Origin: Welwitschia mirabilis
Taxonomy: Eukaryota > Gnetophyta > Gnetopsida > Welwitschiales
Assembly (NCBI GenBank): GCA_051453625.1
Contig: JBOZIK010000001.1
Span: forward strand, 82,936,689 to 83,000,688
Direction: 5' to 3'
Length of the DNA: 64,000 nt
Shown here piece after piece: positions 1 to 10,816 of this stretch (its first letter is position 1; the number at the start of each line of letters is the position of its first letter). Below the pieces are notes generated by a model. The model was not told the origin of the DNA and did no database searches. It saw only the letters and a list, made by a program, of their open reading frames with translations. Both the position numbers and the translations under genes were made by a program.

Positions 1-8
1 AAAATTAG

Positions 9-530
9 TCTTTGTCAATAGGAAAACATGGTTCTTTAAACCTAATGATATACTTTGGGCTTACCATACTACTTAGCATAACTCTCCAGGATTCTCATCA
101 TATGAACTTGTGTACAAAAAAGTTTGTACTTTGTCAATTGATGTTTGCTATAACTCTTATTGATTTCTTCATCAATTTAATGTTGTACATTTGGATAAAA
201 ATATTATAACTCGATTAGCCCAACATAATCATTTCAATGAAAAATATACTCATGCTTTACATTATCAACTCATTTATAAATCTCAAGCCAAGTTCAGACA
301 TGATAAAAATATTATTCATAAGTAATTTAAACCTAGTTAACTTATCCTTTTGTATAATAGCCAAGTATGTCTTTTACACAACAAGTTAACTTCTAAATGA
401 TTAGGTCCTTATCTTATAGAAAAAGTACATTCAAATGGCTCAATTAAAATCTCTAGTCCACATACTAGAGAAATTTAAAAAGGTAATGAATAAATGTTAA
501 AAATTTGTAAGTCACCTTTTAAAAAAATAC
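9..530 (+). pseudogene. Ty3 integrase C-terminal remnant
   Basis: This is the C-terminal third of a Ty3/gypsy integrase, in which DNA strand-transfer protein segments follow the catalytic core. Readable across shifting frames are NDILWAYHTT, then a block ending HDKNIIHK, then LLYNSQVCLLHNKL and LGPYLIEKVHSNGSIKI. These match the order of the Athila/Tat integrase tail: the DALWAYRT block, the HDKHI block, the LLYNSRL..PGKL block and the W-GPF block. Internal stops (for example after HK near 320) and frame changes mark it as dead. The catalytic core is not in the window. The short open frame at 12-209 is part of this remnant, not a separate gene. Confidence 0.8.
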
Positions 531-1471
531 CTTGAACATGATAGAAGCATTTGTTTTGGAAGCCCCTCTCAATGAGGAGGATCTTTCTCTTGTCATTGTC
601 TAAATTCCTTCTTAAGTCATTCCTTAGATAAACATCATGATATCATTTGAATATCTTTAACTTAAATTATGTTTTTACTTATGAAGTTTCTATGATTAGT
701 AAAATTTTACTTGGATATTTTAGATTATAAGATTGACTTCATTCAATATTCAGTCATTTGCATGTTTATAAACTTCATTTTAAAGGAATATGTCTTTATT
801 CTTTTATTTTATTTTGATGGTATTAGTAATTAGTTATTTCTGCATGTTCTCACTTTGTTACTCATCTTATTACTTTACTTTTAGCCTTACAAGTACTTAG
901 TCATGTGAAATTTTTATTTCAAAAAAAAAAAAGAAGAAAAAGAAAAAAAAAGAGAAGAGGAAAAGAAGAATATATACCATGATCTTTAATCTTATATCTT
1001 AAAACATGGTCATCATGATGTCCTACCACAAGCATACTAGGGCAAATTTTTCTTAAGAGGGGCCTTTCATAGTGTGATATGGTAGCTCTAGGGACTTCAC
1101 TGGGGGAACATTGGTCATGTTATGCAGATCCTTACTTCTTTGATAGTGGTGACACGTACCTCATCACGTAAGAATAAATTATACTTCGAGGCTACAAGAT
1201 TAGTGATGTCCTTGGTGTTATCAAAGGCATTGCTTATTTTTTATAATTATTTTATTTATTTATTTATAGTACATCCACGTGATCACTCTACTTTTTTGAA
1301 TACTAGTATTGTTTTGATATGGTAGCCTATAAGTTTCTATTTTAACAACTTTTTATATTATCATTTATTATTTTATAATATTAGACATATTTACATCATC
1401 ATAATCATTACCTATTTGAGTGGTACTTTTTAAGTTTTTACATACTATTATGCATCTTTTATCAAGTGATT

Positions 1472-2400
1472 TTATGATTATTACCAAGGAAATTTGTTAG
1501 GTTAGAATTTATAATAAGTAAGCAATCTTCCTTATATTCCTAGTTGTCCATCTTTATTTTGTTTTTCTTTAAGCTATTTTGTTGGATTTTTCAAAGTCAT
1601 TTGTCATACTTTTTCAGTATAATATTGTGGATCTAATCATTTCATAGTTTCTTGTTGATGTGTTTTCATACTTTCTATAGAGGATTATTAGTCATTTTTT
1701 GATAGGTTCTCGTGATCTCATGAGTTCCCATTCTTCTTTTTTCATGAGGGACATTTGTGAAGTTTTTGATCATTGCTTCTTTCTATTTAGTGCATTTTCT
1801 TCTATTTTCACACTTTCCTCCATGAGTCTCTCTCCACCATGGGCATGTTTGTTGGGCTATTTCTTTGCTTTTTACTTTCATTTTGCTTTTTTTTNNNNNN
1901 NNNNNNNNNNNNNNNNNNNNNNNNNNNNNNNNNNNNNNNNNNNNNNNNNNNNNNNNNNNNNNNNNNNNNNNNNNNNNNNNNNNNNNNNNNNNNNTATAAT
2001 TATTGCCAAGGGAATTTATTAAGCTAGAATTTAGGATAAGTACGCAATATTCATTATTTTCCTAGTTATTTATTTTTATTTTTTAAGCTATTTTATTAGA
2101 TTTTTCAAAGTCATTTCCCATACTTGTCCCAGCATAATATTGCGGATCTATGCATTTCCTAGTTTCTTGTTGATGTGTTTTCATAGTTTTTATAAAGGAC
2201 TATTATTCTCTTTTTGATAGGTTCTTGTGATCTGGTGAGTTTTAATTCTTTTTTTTCCATGAGTTTGGGCACATTTACAGAGTTTTTTAGCATTACTTCT
2301 TTTTACTTAGTGCATTTTCTTCTATTTTCACATTTTCCTCCATAAGTCCCTCTCCATCATAGGCATGTTTTTTAGGCTATTTCTTTACTTTCTCCTTCTT
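1472..2400 (+). repeat. Diverged tandem duplication of about 420 bp, split by a gap
   Basis: The sequence at 1472-1894 is repeated after the 100-N gap at 1995 to about 2400. Shared wording includes TTTTTCAAAGTCATTT, TTTCTTGTTGATGTGTTTTC and the 'ctctctccaccatgggcatg' / 'ctctccatcataggcatg' block. The copies differ at many positions, so this is an old duplication rather than an assembly overlap. The corresponding part of the reversed copy (about 12070-11450) appears single. Confidence 0.75.
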
Positions 2401-2994
2401 GCTACTTTTTTTGCTATTTTTTGTATGCTTACTTGCTTTTAGAATTTTTTATTTTATCTTGTATTTTCAAACAGCTTATTTGATGATTGTCATCCCATGT
2501 ATGTTATCCCCATGATAGCTGGTATGACACCCATCCTTTATCTTTAGTAAAATTCAGGATGTCTTGCTTCATCCATAGGGGGTAGGACATCTTTCTAGGC
2601 TTTATTTTATGATTTTGAGCATAAATTTTTGAAACTAAAAGGATCATGCTTTAAGTTTTTAGATTACATATCTATGATGAGTTGTTTGGATGTGATTTCA
2701 TGTTACTTGAATAAAATTCATGAACCTTATCTTATAGGCATATAATATCACACTCATAGAGTTTTCTTATAGTTATGTTTCAAATCATATTCACTCTTTT
2801 CCTTTTCTCTTATGAATTACACTAACAAACTTAAATGCAATACACTTTCGAGATTAGCACTACTTAAGTTTCTTACATCAGTTCAATATCCCTATTTTGT
2901 ATTATGCATACATATTATAATTTTATGAGCTATTAATGTTACATTTTATAATTTTTGTATATGTATGATATTCATTCATTCTAAGGTGACATGC

Positions 2995-3010
2995 TTAAGT
3001 AGGGGACTTA
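2995..3010 (+). promoter_or_regulatory. Upstream polypurine-tract-like block
   Basis: TTAAGTAGGGGACTTA lies about 160 bp before the true LTR-adjacent tract. Equivalent blocks occur at 10974-10989 on the other strand and at 56712-56730, always a similar distance from the LTR. It could be a second plus-strand priming site; that role is inferred. Confidence 0.5.
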
Positions 3011-3155
3011 GGAATATTTCAGTATTTATATCAATTAATTAATTTTTGATATCTATTAAACTAAACTCAACTTATATTTTTTTAGTCTATTTTATCTCAA
3101 TAGAACTAACTTGTAATATAGTTTATCACTCACTTTTATAGGGATTGATAAAGCT

Positions 3156-3168
3156 AAGTAAGGGACTA
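3156..3168 (+). promoter_or_regulatory. Polypurine tract of copy A
   Basis: AAGTAAGGGACTA sits immediately before the LTR start TGTTGTGATGC. The reversed copy has the same arrangement at 10816-10804. In LTR retrotransposons this tract primes plus-strand DNA synthesis. Confidence 0.7.
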
Positions 3169-3678
3169 TGTTGTGATGCTAATTTATAGGAATTTGATGG
3201 TGTATTTTGATTACTTGTGCAAGACATTTATACAACTTTGAATGTATTACTATTATTAGAAAGAAATAATGGGGTAATAACTAAAACATGTGATTCTTAG
3301 CATATTTAGAGGCTTTTTAGGTGTATTCTAATACTTTATACTTTGGAATAAGAACATACTATGCTGAAGACTAATTTACCTTTGAGATTAGAGATAGAAA
3401 GCTTGTTGTCCCCTTTGTCGTCTCCACATTAGATAGGATGACAATACTATTAACATGAATAGAAGTTGTGGGGTTGATAGTAAGGTATAAAGCTAATGGA
3501 GTATCTTTTTACATAGAGTGATATCCACTCATCCCCATGACAATCAAGATGATAGCTATTTTTCTATGATTGGAAAGATTTATCTTTGTGATGAGGTCAT
3601 ATGANNNNTTTTTGTTTTTATTTTTTTTTTTTTTTTTTTAATCTCTAGGGTTGAGTTTTTAAAACTTCTATGTAAAAC

Positions 3679-3686
3679 TATAAATA
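3679..3686 (+). promoter_or_regulatory. LTR TATA box (copy A)
   Basis: TATAAATA lies within 'gtaaaactataaatac'. The same block is at 53453-53460 (+) and reversed at 16443-16450. It is a likely core promoter at the end of the LTR U3 region. Confidence 0.65.
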
Positions 3687-3711
3687 CCCTTCTTCTCCTT
3701 CACTTTTATTT

Positions 3712-4642
3712 CCATCTTTTATACTTGATATGCTTATGATAGAATATTAAATGATAAGAGGTCCATTTACTAACTACAAAGAGAAGTTTTCTTAGTGTTA
3801 GGCTGAGTCTCTTCCATTTAAGTACTACTACATTGTTNNNNNNNNNNNNNNNNNNNNNNNNNNNNNNNNNNNNNNNNNNNNNNNNNNNNNNNNNNNNNNN
3901 NNNNNNNNNNNNNNNNNNNNNNNNNNNNNNNNNNNNNNNNNNNNNNNNNNNNNNNNNNNNNNNNNNNNNNNNNNNNNNNNNNNNNNNNNNNNNNNNNNNN
4001 NNNNNNNNNNNNNNNNNNNNNNNNNNNNNNNNNNNNNNNNNNNNNNNNNNNNNNNNNNNNNNNNNNNNNNNNNNNNNNNNNNNNNNNNNNNNNNNNNNNN
4101 NNNNNNNNNNNNNNNNNNNNNNNNNNNNNNNNNNNNNNNNNNNNNNNNNNNNNNNNNNNNNNNNNNNNNNNNNNNNNNNNNNNNNNNNNNNNNNNNNNNN
4201 NNNNNNNNNNNNNNNNNNNNNNNNNNNNNNNNNNNNNNNNNNNNNNNNNNNNNNNNNNNNNNNNNNNNNNNNNNNNNNNNNNNNNNNNNNNNNNNNNNNN
4301 NNNNNNNNNNNNNNNNNNNNNNNNNNNNNNNNNNNNNNNNNNNNNNNNNNNNNNNNNNNNNNNNNNNNNNNNNNNNNNNNNNNNNNNNNNNNNNNNNNNN
4401 NNNNNNNNNNNNNNNNNNNNNNNNNNNNNNNNNNNNNNNNNNNNNNNNNNNNNNNNNNNNNNNNNNNNNNNNNNNNNNNNNNNNNNNNNNNNNNNNNNNN
4501 NNNNNNNNNNNNNNNNCCATCTTTTATACCTGATATGCTTATGATAGAATATTAAATGATAAGAGGTCCATTTAATAACTACAAAGAGAAGTTTTCTTAG
4601 TGTTAGGCTGAGTCTCTTCCATTTAAGTACTACTACATTGTT
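3712..4642 (+). repeat. 126-bp direct repeats flanking the 679-N gap
   Basis: Positions 3712-3837 and 4517-4642 are the same 126 bp with two differences (T/C and C/A). The gap lies exactly between them. No other LTR copy has this duplication. It is most simply a contig-end overlap or an allelic copy left by scaffolding, although a recent tandem duplication is possible. Confidence 0.85.
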
Positions 4643-5946
4643 ATGAATGGTTGTAAAGTTTTATAAATCCATACAATTACTCTTTTTATTCCAATTTTTT
4701 TTATGTCCATTACAGTTAAGTTGATTATGGTTTAAATGATGATTTTGTAATTTATTTAGATCATAAGGGCAATCTTGGTTAAGGTTAATTCTATTAGTTT
4801 AGATTTTCATTGTTATTTCATTTCCATTCCACATTACATTTCATATTCTATTTGGTATATCTCATAGTTCATGTTAATTAGGAATAATTAAAGTACTCTT
4901 CTTAATTAATTTGAATTATAGAGAGCTAGTTCTTGTAATAGAATAATGAAGATCTAACAAAATCCATTCCACTTCCATTTGCATTTTACCTCCATTCACT
5001 TTGCATTGCATTTTACTTTATTATTTACTTTTAATTCTTAAAAGATAAAAAGTAAAAATACCTTTGGAAATCAATTCTCTAACTCTGATCCTAGTGCCTT
5101 TATTAGGATTACGACATTTAGATGAACTCCCATTTATACTAGTGTGTATTTTTCGCAAGTATTGTGATTTATAGATTTGTCTAAAGGAGTTAAGGATTAT
5201 ATAAATTCACACTGCAATAGTAAAAAAGAAAAATAATGAAATAAAAAAGTGGGAATTGAGACCTTGTAAGTTTTTTTTTAAATTTTTATACTTAATAATT
5301 GCTACTGATTCTTGAATTTTCATATGTTATTTGGCCTTCTATTCTAATTTAATATTAAGATCCATTAAAAATTATAAAAATATAATATGATCATTAACTT
5401 GAGTAGGTTGTATCTTTTATTTATCAATTGTATGATTGAGTTCTTTTTTCATATTATCATTTTCCATCCTCATTATCCATTTCACTTCATCCTTCATTTA
5501 TGAGAAACAACATCATAAGGAATAAACTATTTTTATATATTAATCTTTTAATTAGCATTTTTAAGAAGAAATAAAGGATGTTTATCTCTCATTAGATATT
5601 TTTTCATTTTCTACATTATGTCTTAATTACATTGATTTACATTTGTTTTTTAAACAAAAGATCATGTTGAGACATATATTTTCAAAAGATATATTCTTAA
5701 AATGGTATCAACACTTTCTATTATAATACTTTGAGGATAAAGTTGAGATTTGAGTAGATAATATGAATTTTTTTTAAGATTTTTAATTTTAATGCCTTAT
5801 TTTCAAACACTGGTTATAAGTTTTTTCAAAAAGATATATCATTTTTATACTTTATTACTTATCTTTAAACAAATTTTTATGTTGATCATTTGGTTATCAA
5901 CTTTTAACTAAGAGTCTAGTAAAGGTCTAGTTAGGAGATGTATTAA

Positions 5947-7285
5947 CATAAAGAAATTACATTTTGATTAAGTTATCTAATTAGTTTATCTTAATAGAAG
6001 ACATTAAAATAGTTGATTTATTATGAAATTATTATTCTACCTCTTTTTAATATTGTTTGTAGGATTATCATTTTTTCATAAAAATTTTAGACTAAATACT
6101 ACATTCTAAAGGATCTTACAAAAGATTTAAATCATTTAGCTTAAAACACTAGTGTCACTACCTAGTTCACTAACATCATTGGTTCTTTCTAAGTAGAAAA
6201 CTTCAGTTCTTATGTTCTAGAATTTTCATGAACAAATAACCCAAATGCAATTATGACCTTACTCAAAATTCACATTAGAAATAACTAGAATCTTTCATAA
6301 TACATCGCATTGATGTGAATAACATGTAGTAGTAACATGTGACAGTATTAAGTAAGATGATAAGAGAGACAGATGATAACATTAGTTATTAACAAAAGCC
6401 ATAGTATGTAGTAGATAACTATTGGAATCATCATGATGATTCTTACTTAATAGAAATAGATAGACCTTACCTAATCCTACATCGTAAATGCTATAACCAA
6501 TCAATTAATACTATAATCCAAAGGCTTAATATTATGCTCTATTTCATGCTTATCTATAAAAGAGCATTGAACCCTCCTTTATAACATCCTTTGGTCAGTA
6601 AAATAGTATAATCCTTAGAGCATCAAAGAATTCATGGCCTTTTAAGTAGCTTCTTTAGGGGTGAATATTTTTTGAGGATAGCTTGAGGAGTTCATACTAG
6701 CATACTTGTTTTCATTAATGTAATTTATATTTATGATTTAATACAAAGTAATTATTTGCCTTTAATTTTAAAATACAAATCACTTTGTACTTTTAGTACC
6801 TAAAATAAAACTATATTATCAAGTTTATTATTAAGTAAGTACATTCCATATGTTAGTTGGTTAAAGTTAATTTTATTTAATGTGATTTAAATACTATAGT
6901 TCCTTTGTCTTCATACTTATTTAAGGGCTATAAAGGATAATGTAACTATTAAATTCATTAATCCTCATATGGTAAATAATATTACGTCATATGATAGTTT
7001 AAGTATGTTTTAGGAATTTATAGCATATCTTTGAATTAATGAATTACTAGTAGATAAATCTAGCTAAACCTTAGAACTTGTTCATTTTTGTACCTATTTA
7101 ATTAAAGTTTTAAAGACATTATCAAATTCCCTATTTTCTACTTTCTTGAACTATAATTATGAGATAAGTAAAAGTCGCATAACTTCTATTAAGTCACCAC
7201 AATTATCCATGTGGAAGAATGATACTAGGTATTCATCTAGTTTATTTCAATTTAACTATGCTACACCATGCATATTATTCTTATT
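5947..7285 (+). repeat. LTR of family 2, copy F
   Basis: This is about 1.34 kb, similar to the reverse complement of 27692-26325 and of the split LTR 42015-41180 plus 35620-35126. Landmarks are 'gttatctaattagtttatctta' near the start, 'cttatctataaaag' at the promoter, 'acttatttaagggctataaagg' and 'gaagaatgatactagg' near the end. The terminal TG appears decayed to CA. The right limit is approximate because repeat R starts there. Confidence 0.7.
6555..6561 (+). promoter_or_regulatory. LTR TATA box (family 2, copy F)
   Basis: TATAAAA lies in 'gcttatctataaaagagc'. The same block occurs reversed in the split LTR at 41434-41440. Confidence 0.6.
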
Positions 7286-7975
7286 GCATTTATTTATTAG
7301 ACATATTTGGTAAATAGTAAACTTCTATTATAAGTTATATTTGACTTATTCAAGATGTCTATGATTCTTAGACATCTTTATCAACTTATTCACTTCTTTG
7401 CTAAGTAAGCTTTACCCATTTCAACATTGTTAAATTTTGATAGACATTGGATTATGAATATTGGAACATTTGGATAAGATGTCTTTATAATGTAAACATC
7501 TTTATGTATTTTTTGTTCGATTTCTATATGAGCCTAAATGTCTTTAAATTCTACTAGATGTATTTTCATATATAAGATGTACTTTGATCTTCATGTATAT
7601 CTTTAATACTTAGAAGTTTTTTTGTTAGCTACATTTAAATTCTTTCTATCAAGAACCAGTACTTTCTAATGTAGATGTATTTCAAATAATGCAAATGTCT
7701 TTCTATTACTAGAAGATATTTATGATGTATGAAGATAACTTGTGCATAAATTTCAAGGCCTTTCATCATACTTTTTAAGTTATTATACTTTAGTTGAAAA
7801 CTTAATAATTTTTTTTTGAGGCTACATAGACATCTAGATGTTGTAATAGATGTCTAGGATTTTAAATATAAAGATGTCTTTAATGAAACTTATTAATTCC
7901 ATATGATTTTAGTCTTATAATTTCCTATAATTTTAGTCTTACATCATAATCATAAAGGGATTTGACAAGACACAT
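7285..7975 (+). repeat. Repeat R, copy 1
   Basis: About 690 bp match 42305-42965 in the same orientation; the best blocks are 'agatgtctttataatgta', 'tactttctaatg' and 'ttttagtcttacatcataa'. It is unusually rich in AGATGTCT and its complement AGACATCT, several times as hairpins: AAGATGTCTA/TAGACATCTT at 7352-7378 with a 7-nt loop, palindrome ACATCTAGATGT at 7830-7841, and TAGACATCTA/TAGATGTCTA at 7827-7856. It has no ORF. The family is not recognised; a non-autonomous element or part of an LTR is possible. Confidence 0.7.
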
Positions 7976-8786
7976 CATTGAAACTAGAATTTAATATCTT
8001 TGTTGACATCTATAAATTAAAAAATTATGTTAGGGAAACATCTCTTCTATTAAGTTATACTAATAAGCATATGTAGTAAGTGACATTTATGAGTATTTAG
8101 AGAATTAATATAATAAGATATAAAAACATAATTAGTAAAGGAACATTTCACTTATAATCATAATAGATAGATTAAGGTAAACATTAGTAAAATAATATAA
8201 TTTCATAAGAGAAGTAAAATGCACATAAAGAAATGTATGCAATAGTATGATGATAGATCATTAATAGGTAATGACACTCTTAGTAGCACATTAAACCACT
8301 TAACTAAACTAATCCTACACTCATCAAGAGGAAAAACTAAATATGTACCATATTTCTTTTTCCTATTTTTAAACATTACAAAGTATACTAAACATTATAT
8401 GCCAAATGACTATTCTAATGCTCTCTTACGACTAGTGTATTACTCTCATCATCATCATCATCATCATTATGAAGACTTATCAATGTTTGTGTTATTTAAG
8501 ATGAAGACGATGTAGGCAATGGATTATACTTCTTATGTAATTACGTTTCAATAGTCACACTAGTACCCTTTAAAAGATAATGAAATAATTGTGAGTAATT
8601 CTAGGGAGTAACGAACATATTAAAGAGACTAGTGATAATTGTCTATAAAACACCTCATGTACCTAATGAATATAATATAAGTAGGTAAAGATAAGGGGGA
8701 AATGGTGATATTTCTTATGGCTATGAAGGTATTTCCTCCTATGGTGCTACATGATGAATGAATATATACAAACATGGCTGGTAAAT
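7976..8786. other. No recognised feature
   Basis: This is AT-rich sequence between repeat R and the family-1 LTR. It contains only a TCA microsatellite (8446-8466); no domain or long frame was recognised on either strand. Confidence 0.5.
8446..8466 (+). repeat. (TCA)7 microsatellite
   Basis: Seven uninterrupted TCA units. Confidence 0.95.
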
Positions 8787-10803
8787 TGTGGTATGAATTT
8801 ATGCAATTATTATGTCCTTTAGGTAGACCTATAAATTAAATTACTTGAAAAAAACATAAGTATAGATAGGAGTTTACCTAGATGTCATAATCCTAATGAA
8901 AGCACTAAGCTTAGATTAGGAGGATTGATTTCCAAAGGTGTTTTTAGTCTCTTTATCTTTTAATAACTAAAAGAAAATAATAAAATAAAATGCAATGTAA
9001 AGTGAATGGAGATGAAATACAAATGGAAGTGGAATGAATTCTATTAGATCCTCATCCTCCTGTCATAAGAATTATCTTCTCTATAATTCAAATCAATTAA
9101 AAAGAGTAGTTAACTTATTCCTAATTAACATGAACTATGAGATATACCAAATAGAATATGGAGCGCAATGTGAAATGGAAATGGAATAATAATGCAAATC
9201 TAAACTAATAAAAGTCAATGTTGATAAAGGTTTCCCTTATGATCTAAATAAATTATAAAATTATCACTTAAACTATAATCAACTTATACCAAAAGGGACA
9301 TAAATAGAATTGAAATGAAAAGAGTAATTGTATTGATTCAAAGAACTTTACATCCACTTACAACAAAGTAGTAGTACCTCCATGGAAGAGACTTAGCTTA
9401 ACACCAAGGGAACTCCTCTTTATAGCTACTGGATGGATATCTTGTTCTTTAATCTTNNNNNNNNNNNNNNNNNNNNNNNNNNNNNNNNNNNNNNNNNNNN
9501 NNNNNNNNNNNNNNNNNNNNNNNNNNNNNNNNNNNNNNNNNNNNNNNNNNNNNNNNNNNNNNNNNNNNNNNNNNNNNNNNNNNNNNNNNNNNNNNNNNNN
9601 NNNNNNNNNNNNNNNNNNNNNNNNNNNNNNNNNNNNNNNNNNNNNNNNNNNNNNNNNNNNNNNNNNNNNNNNNNNNNNNNNNNNNNNNNNNNNNNNNNNN
9701 NNNNNNNNNNNNNNNNNNNNNNNNNNNNNNNNNNNNNNNNNNNNNNNNNNNNNNNNNNNNNNNNNNNNNNNNNNNNNNNNNNNNNNNNNNNNNNNNNNNN
9801 NNNNNNNNNNNNNNNNNNNNNNNNNNNNNNNNNNNNNNNNNNNNNNNNNNNNNNNNNNNNNNNNNNNNNNNNNNNNNNNNNNNNNNNNNNNNNNNNNNNN
9901 NNNNNNNNNNNNNNNNNNNNNNNNNNNNNNNNNNNNNNNNNNNNNNNNNNNNNNNNNNNNNNNNNNNNNNNNNNNNNNNNNNNNNNNNNNNNNNNNNNNN
10001 NNNNNNNNNNNNNNNNNNNNNNNNNNNNNNNNNNNNNNNNNNNNNNNNNNNNNNNNNNNNNNNNNNNNNNNNNNNNNNNNNNNNNNNNNNNNNNNNNNNN
10101 NNNNNNNNNNNNNNNNNNNNNNNNNNNNNNNNNNNNNNNNNNNNNNNNNNNNNNNNNNNNNNNNNNNNNNNNNNNNNNNNNNNNNNNNNNNNNNNNNNNN
10201 NNNNNNNNNNNNNNNNNNNNNNNNNNNNNNNNNNNNNNNNNNNNNNNNNNNNNNNNNNNNNNNNNNNNNNNNNNNNNNNNNNNNNNNNNNNAAATCCTAT
10301 CATCCCAAATGTGGTGTGTGACCCCATTACAAGATAATTCAATCACACTTATACAAAATAGTTATTGTCCTAACTGTCATAAAGATGAAATTGAGGACAA
10401 TGCCCCTTAATAAAAGATAAACCATTAGCTTTCAGCTTTGCAATTAGCTCCATAGTTAGCTCCAGATTTATTATCATCCCTTATGTCATGAATATGACTA
10501 TGAGAATAAAACCTCCTTAGAAAAGGGGCTTCTTTGGCTCTAGTCCACATAGATGTCATAGTGGATTGTCGTCCCATCTATCATGGGGATGACACCCTTT
10601 CAAATCTTTTCAAGTAAATAAAATCAACCTCCTTCATTATTAATCTTCCTTCAACATACTAAGTACTAGATCATGCCTATAGTGCCTTCAATTATGCCAA
10701 GAACTACATGTTTCCATGATTATTTTGCATCCAAACTTGTATAAATGTCCTACGAAAGTACTCCAAATATACCATTAAATTCCTAAAAATTAGCATCGTA
10801 ACA
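8787..10803 (-). repeat. 3' LTR of family 1, copy E
   Basis: Reading on the minus strand it starts TGTTACGATGC at 10803 and ends near TACCACA at 8787. It aligns with the LTR at 15722-16845; for example 'cctaatgaaagcactaagct' here corresponds to 'cctaatgaaggcactagact'. An 835-N gap (9457-10291) hides the middle, including the TATA region. The corresponding stretch in the other LTR is only about 120 bp, so the gap size is overestimated. Confidence 0.85.
9457..10291. other. Assembly gap (835 N) inside LTR E
   Basis: The flanks ('tcttgttctttaatctt' before and 'aaatcctat' after) correspond to sites about 120 bp apart in LTR D near 16380-16510. The true missing sequence is probably much shorter than the N run. 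Confidence 0.7.
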
Positions 10804-10816
10804 TAGTTCACTACTT
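10804..10816 (-). promoter_or_regulatory. Polypurine tract of copy D/E
   Basis: On the minus strand AAGTAGTGAACTA directly precedes the LTR start. It matches AAGTAAGGGACTA of copy A with three changes. A second block lies at 10989-10974. Confidence 0.65.

Larger units (their letters stand above)
531..3155 (+). other. Post-integrase region of family 1, no readable ORF
   Basis: About 2.6 kb lie between the integrase end and the polypurine tract. The region recurs, reversed, at about 13010-10817, for example around 975-1230 against 12540-12290, where wording such as the block near GGTAGCTCTAGG is shared. Part also recurs at 55660-56811. Athila-group elements often carry an env-like frame here, but none can be read; the longest open stretches are short and T-rich. 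It holds a purine-rich run (920-965), a tandem duplication (1472-2400) and hairpin motifs near 2480-2520. I infer an untranslated or fully decayed region. Confidence 0.6.
1..5216 (+). mobile_element. Ty3/gypsy element, family 1, copy A (3' part)
   Basis: This is the 3' part of a degenerate Ty3/gypsy LTR retrotransposon whose 5' part lies left of the window. In order it has the end of the integrase, about 2.6 kb of post-integrase sequence, a polypurine tract and a 3' LTR. The same order, reversed, is seen at 16845-8787, and the LTR and internal parts recur at 52947-62307, which defines family 1. Integrase wording resembles the Athila/Tat group of non-chromoviral plant Ty3 elements; no chromodomain is visible. 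The LTR runs directly into the 3' tail of a family-2 element, so copy A probably inserted there. Not coding-competent. Confidence 0.8.
3169..5216 (+). repeat. 3' LTR of family 1, copy A
   Basis: The LTR starts TGTTGTGATGC directly after the polypurine tract and ends near CACACTGCA. It aligns by eye with the LTRs at 52947-54160, 15722-16845 (-), 8787-10803 (-) and 56912-57465. Shared landmarks are the block around 'catgtgattcttagcatattta', the TATA box, the 'acaaagagaagtttt' block, 'atttatttagatcataagggcaa' and the closing 'aaatcaattctctaact'. The apparent 2048 bp is inflated by a 679-N gap at 3838-4516; the other copies with complete sequence are about 1.1-1.2 kb. Confidence 0.85.
5217..7285 (+). 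mobile_element. Ty3/gypsy element, family 2, copy F (3' end)
   Basis: This is the 3' tail and LTR of a second Ty3 family, equivalent to 28400-26325 on the other strand. The internal tail at about 5270-5946 matches the reverse complement of 28350-27713, for example 'aataaactatttttatatatt', the 'ttagcatttttaagaagaaat' block and 'ttttaatgccttattttc'. A tract GTCTAGTTAGGAGATG (5925-5940) precedes the LTR. The left junction at 5216/5217 abuts the LTR of copy A, so the rest of this element is expected left of the window. Confidence 0.7.

Noticed and set aside
3828-4555. Open frames made mostly of X residues (also at 9426-10410, 34807-35044, 56249-56618 and 58449-59110)
   Set aside because: They are runs of N between short flanks; nothing is encoded that can be seen.
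8446-8466. TCA repeats as a CRISPR-like or coding repeat
   Set aside because: Simple trinucleotide microsatellite without spacers or frame context.
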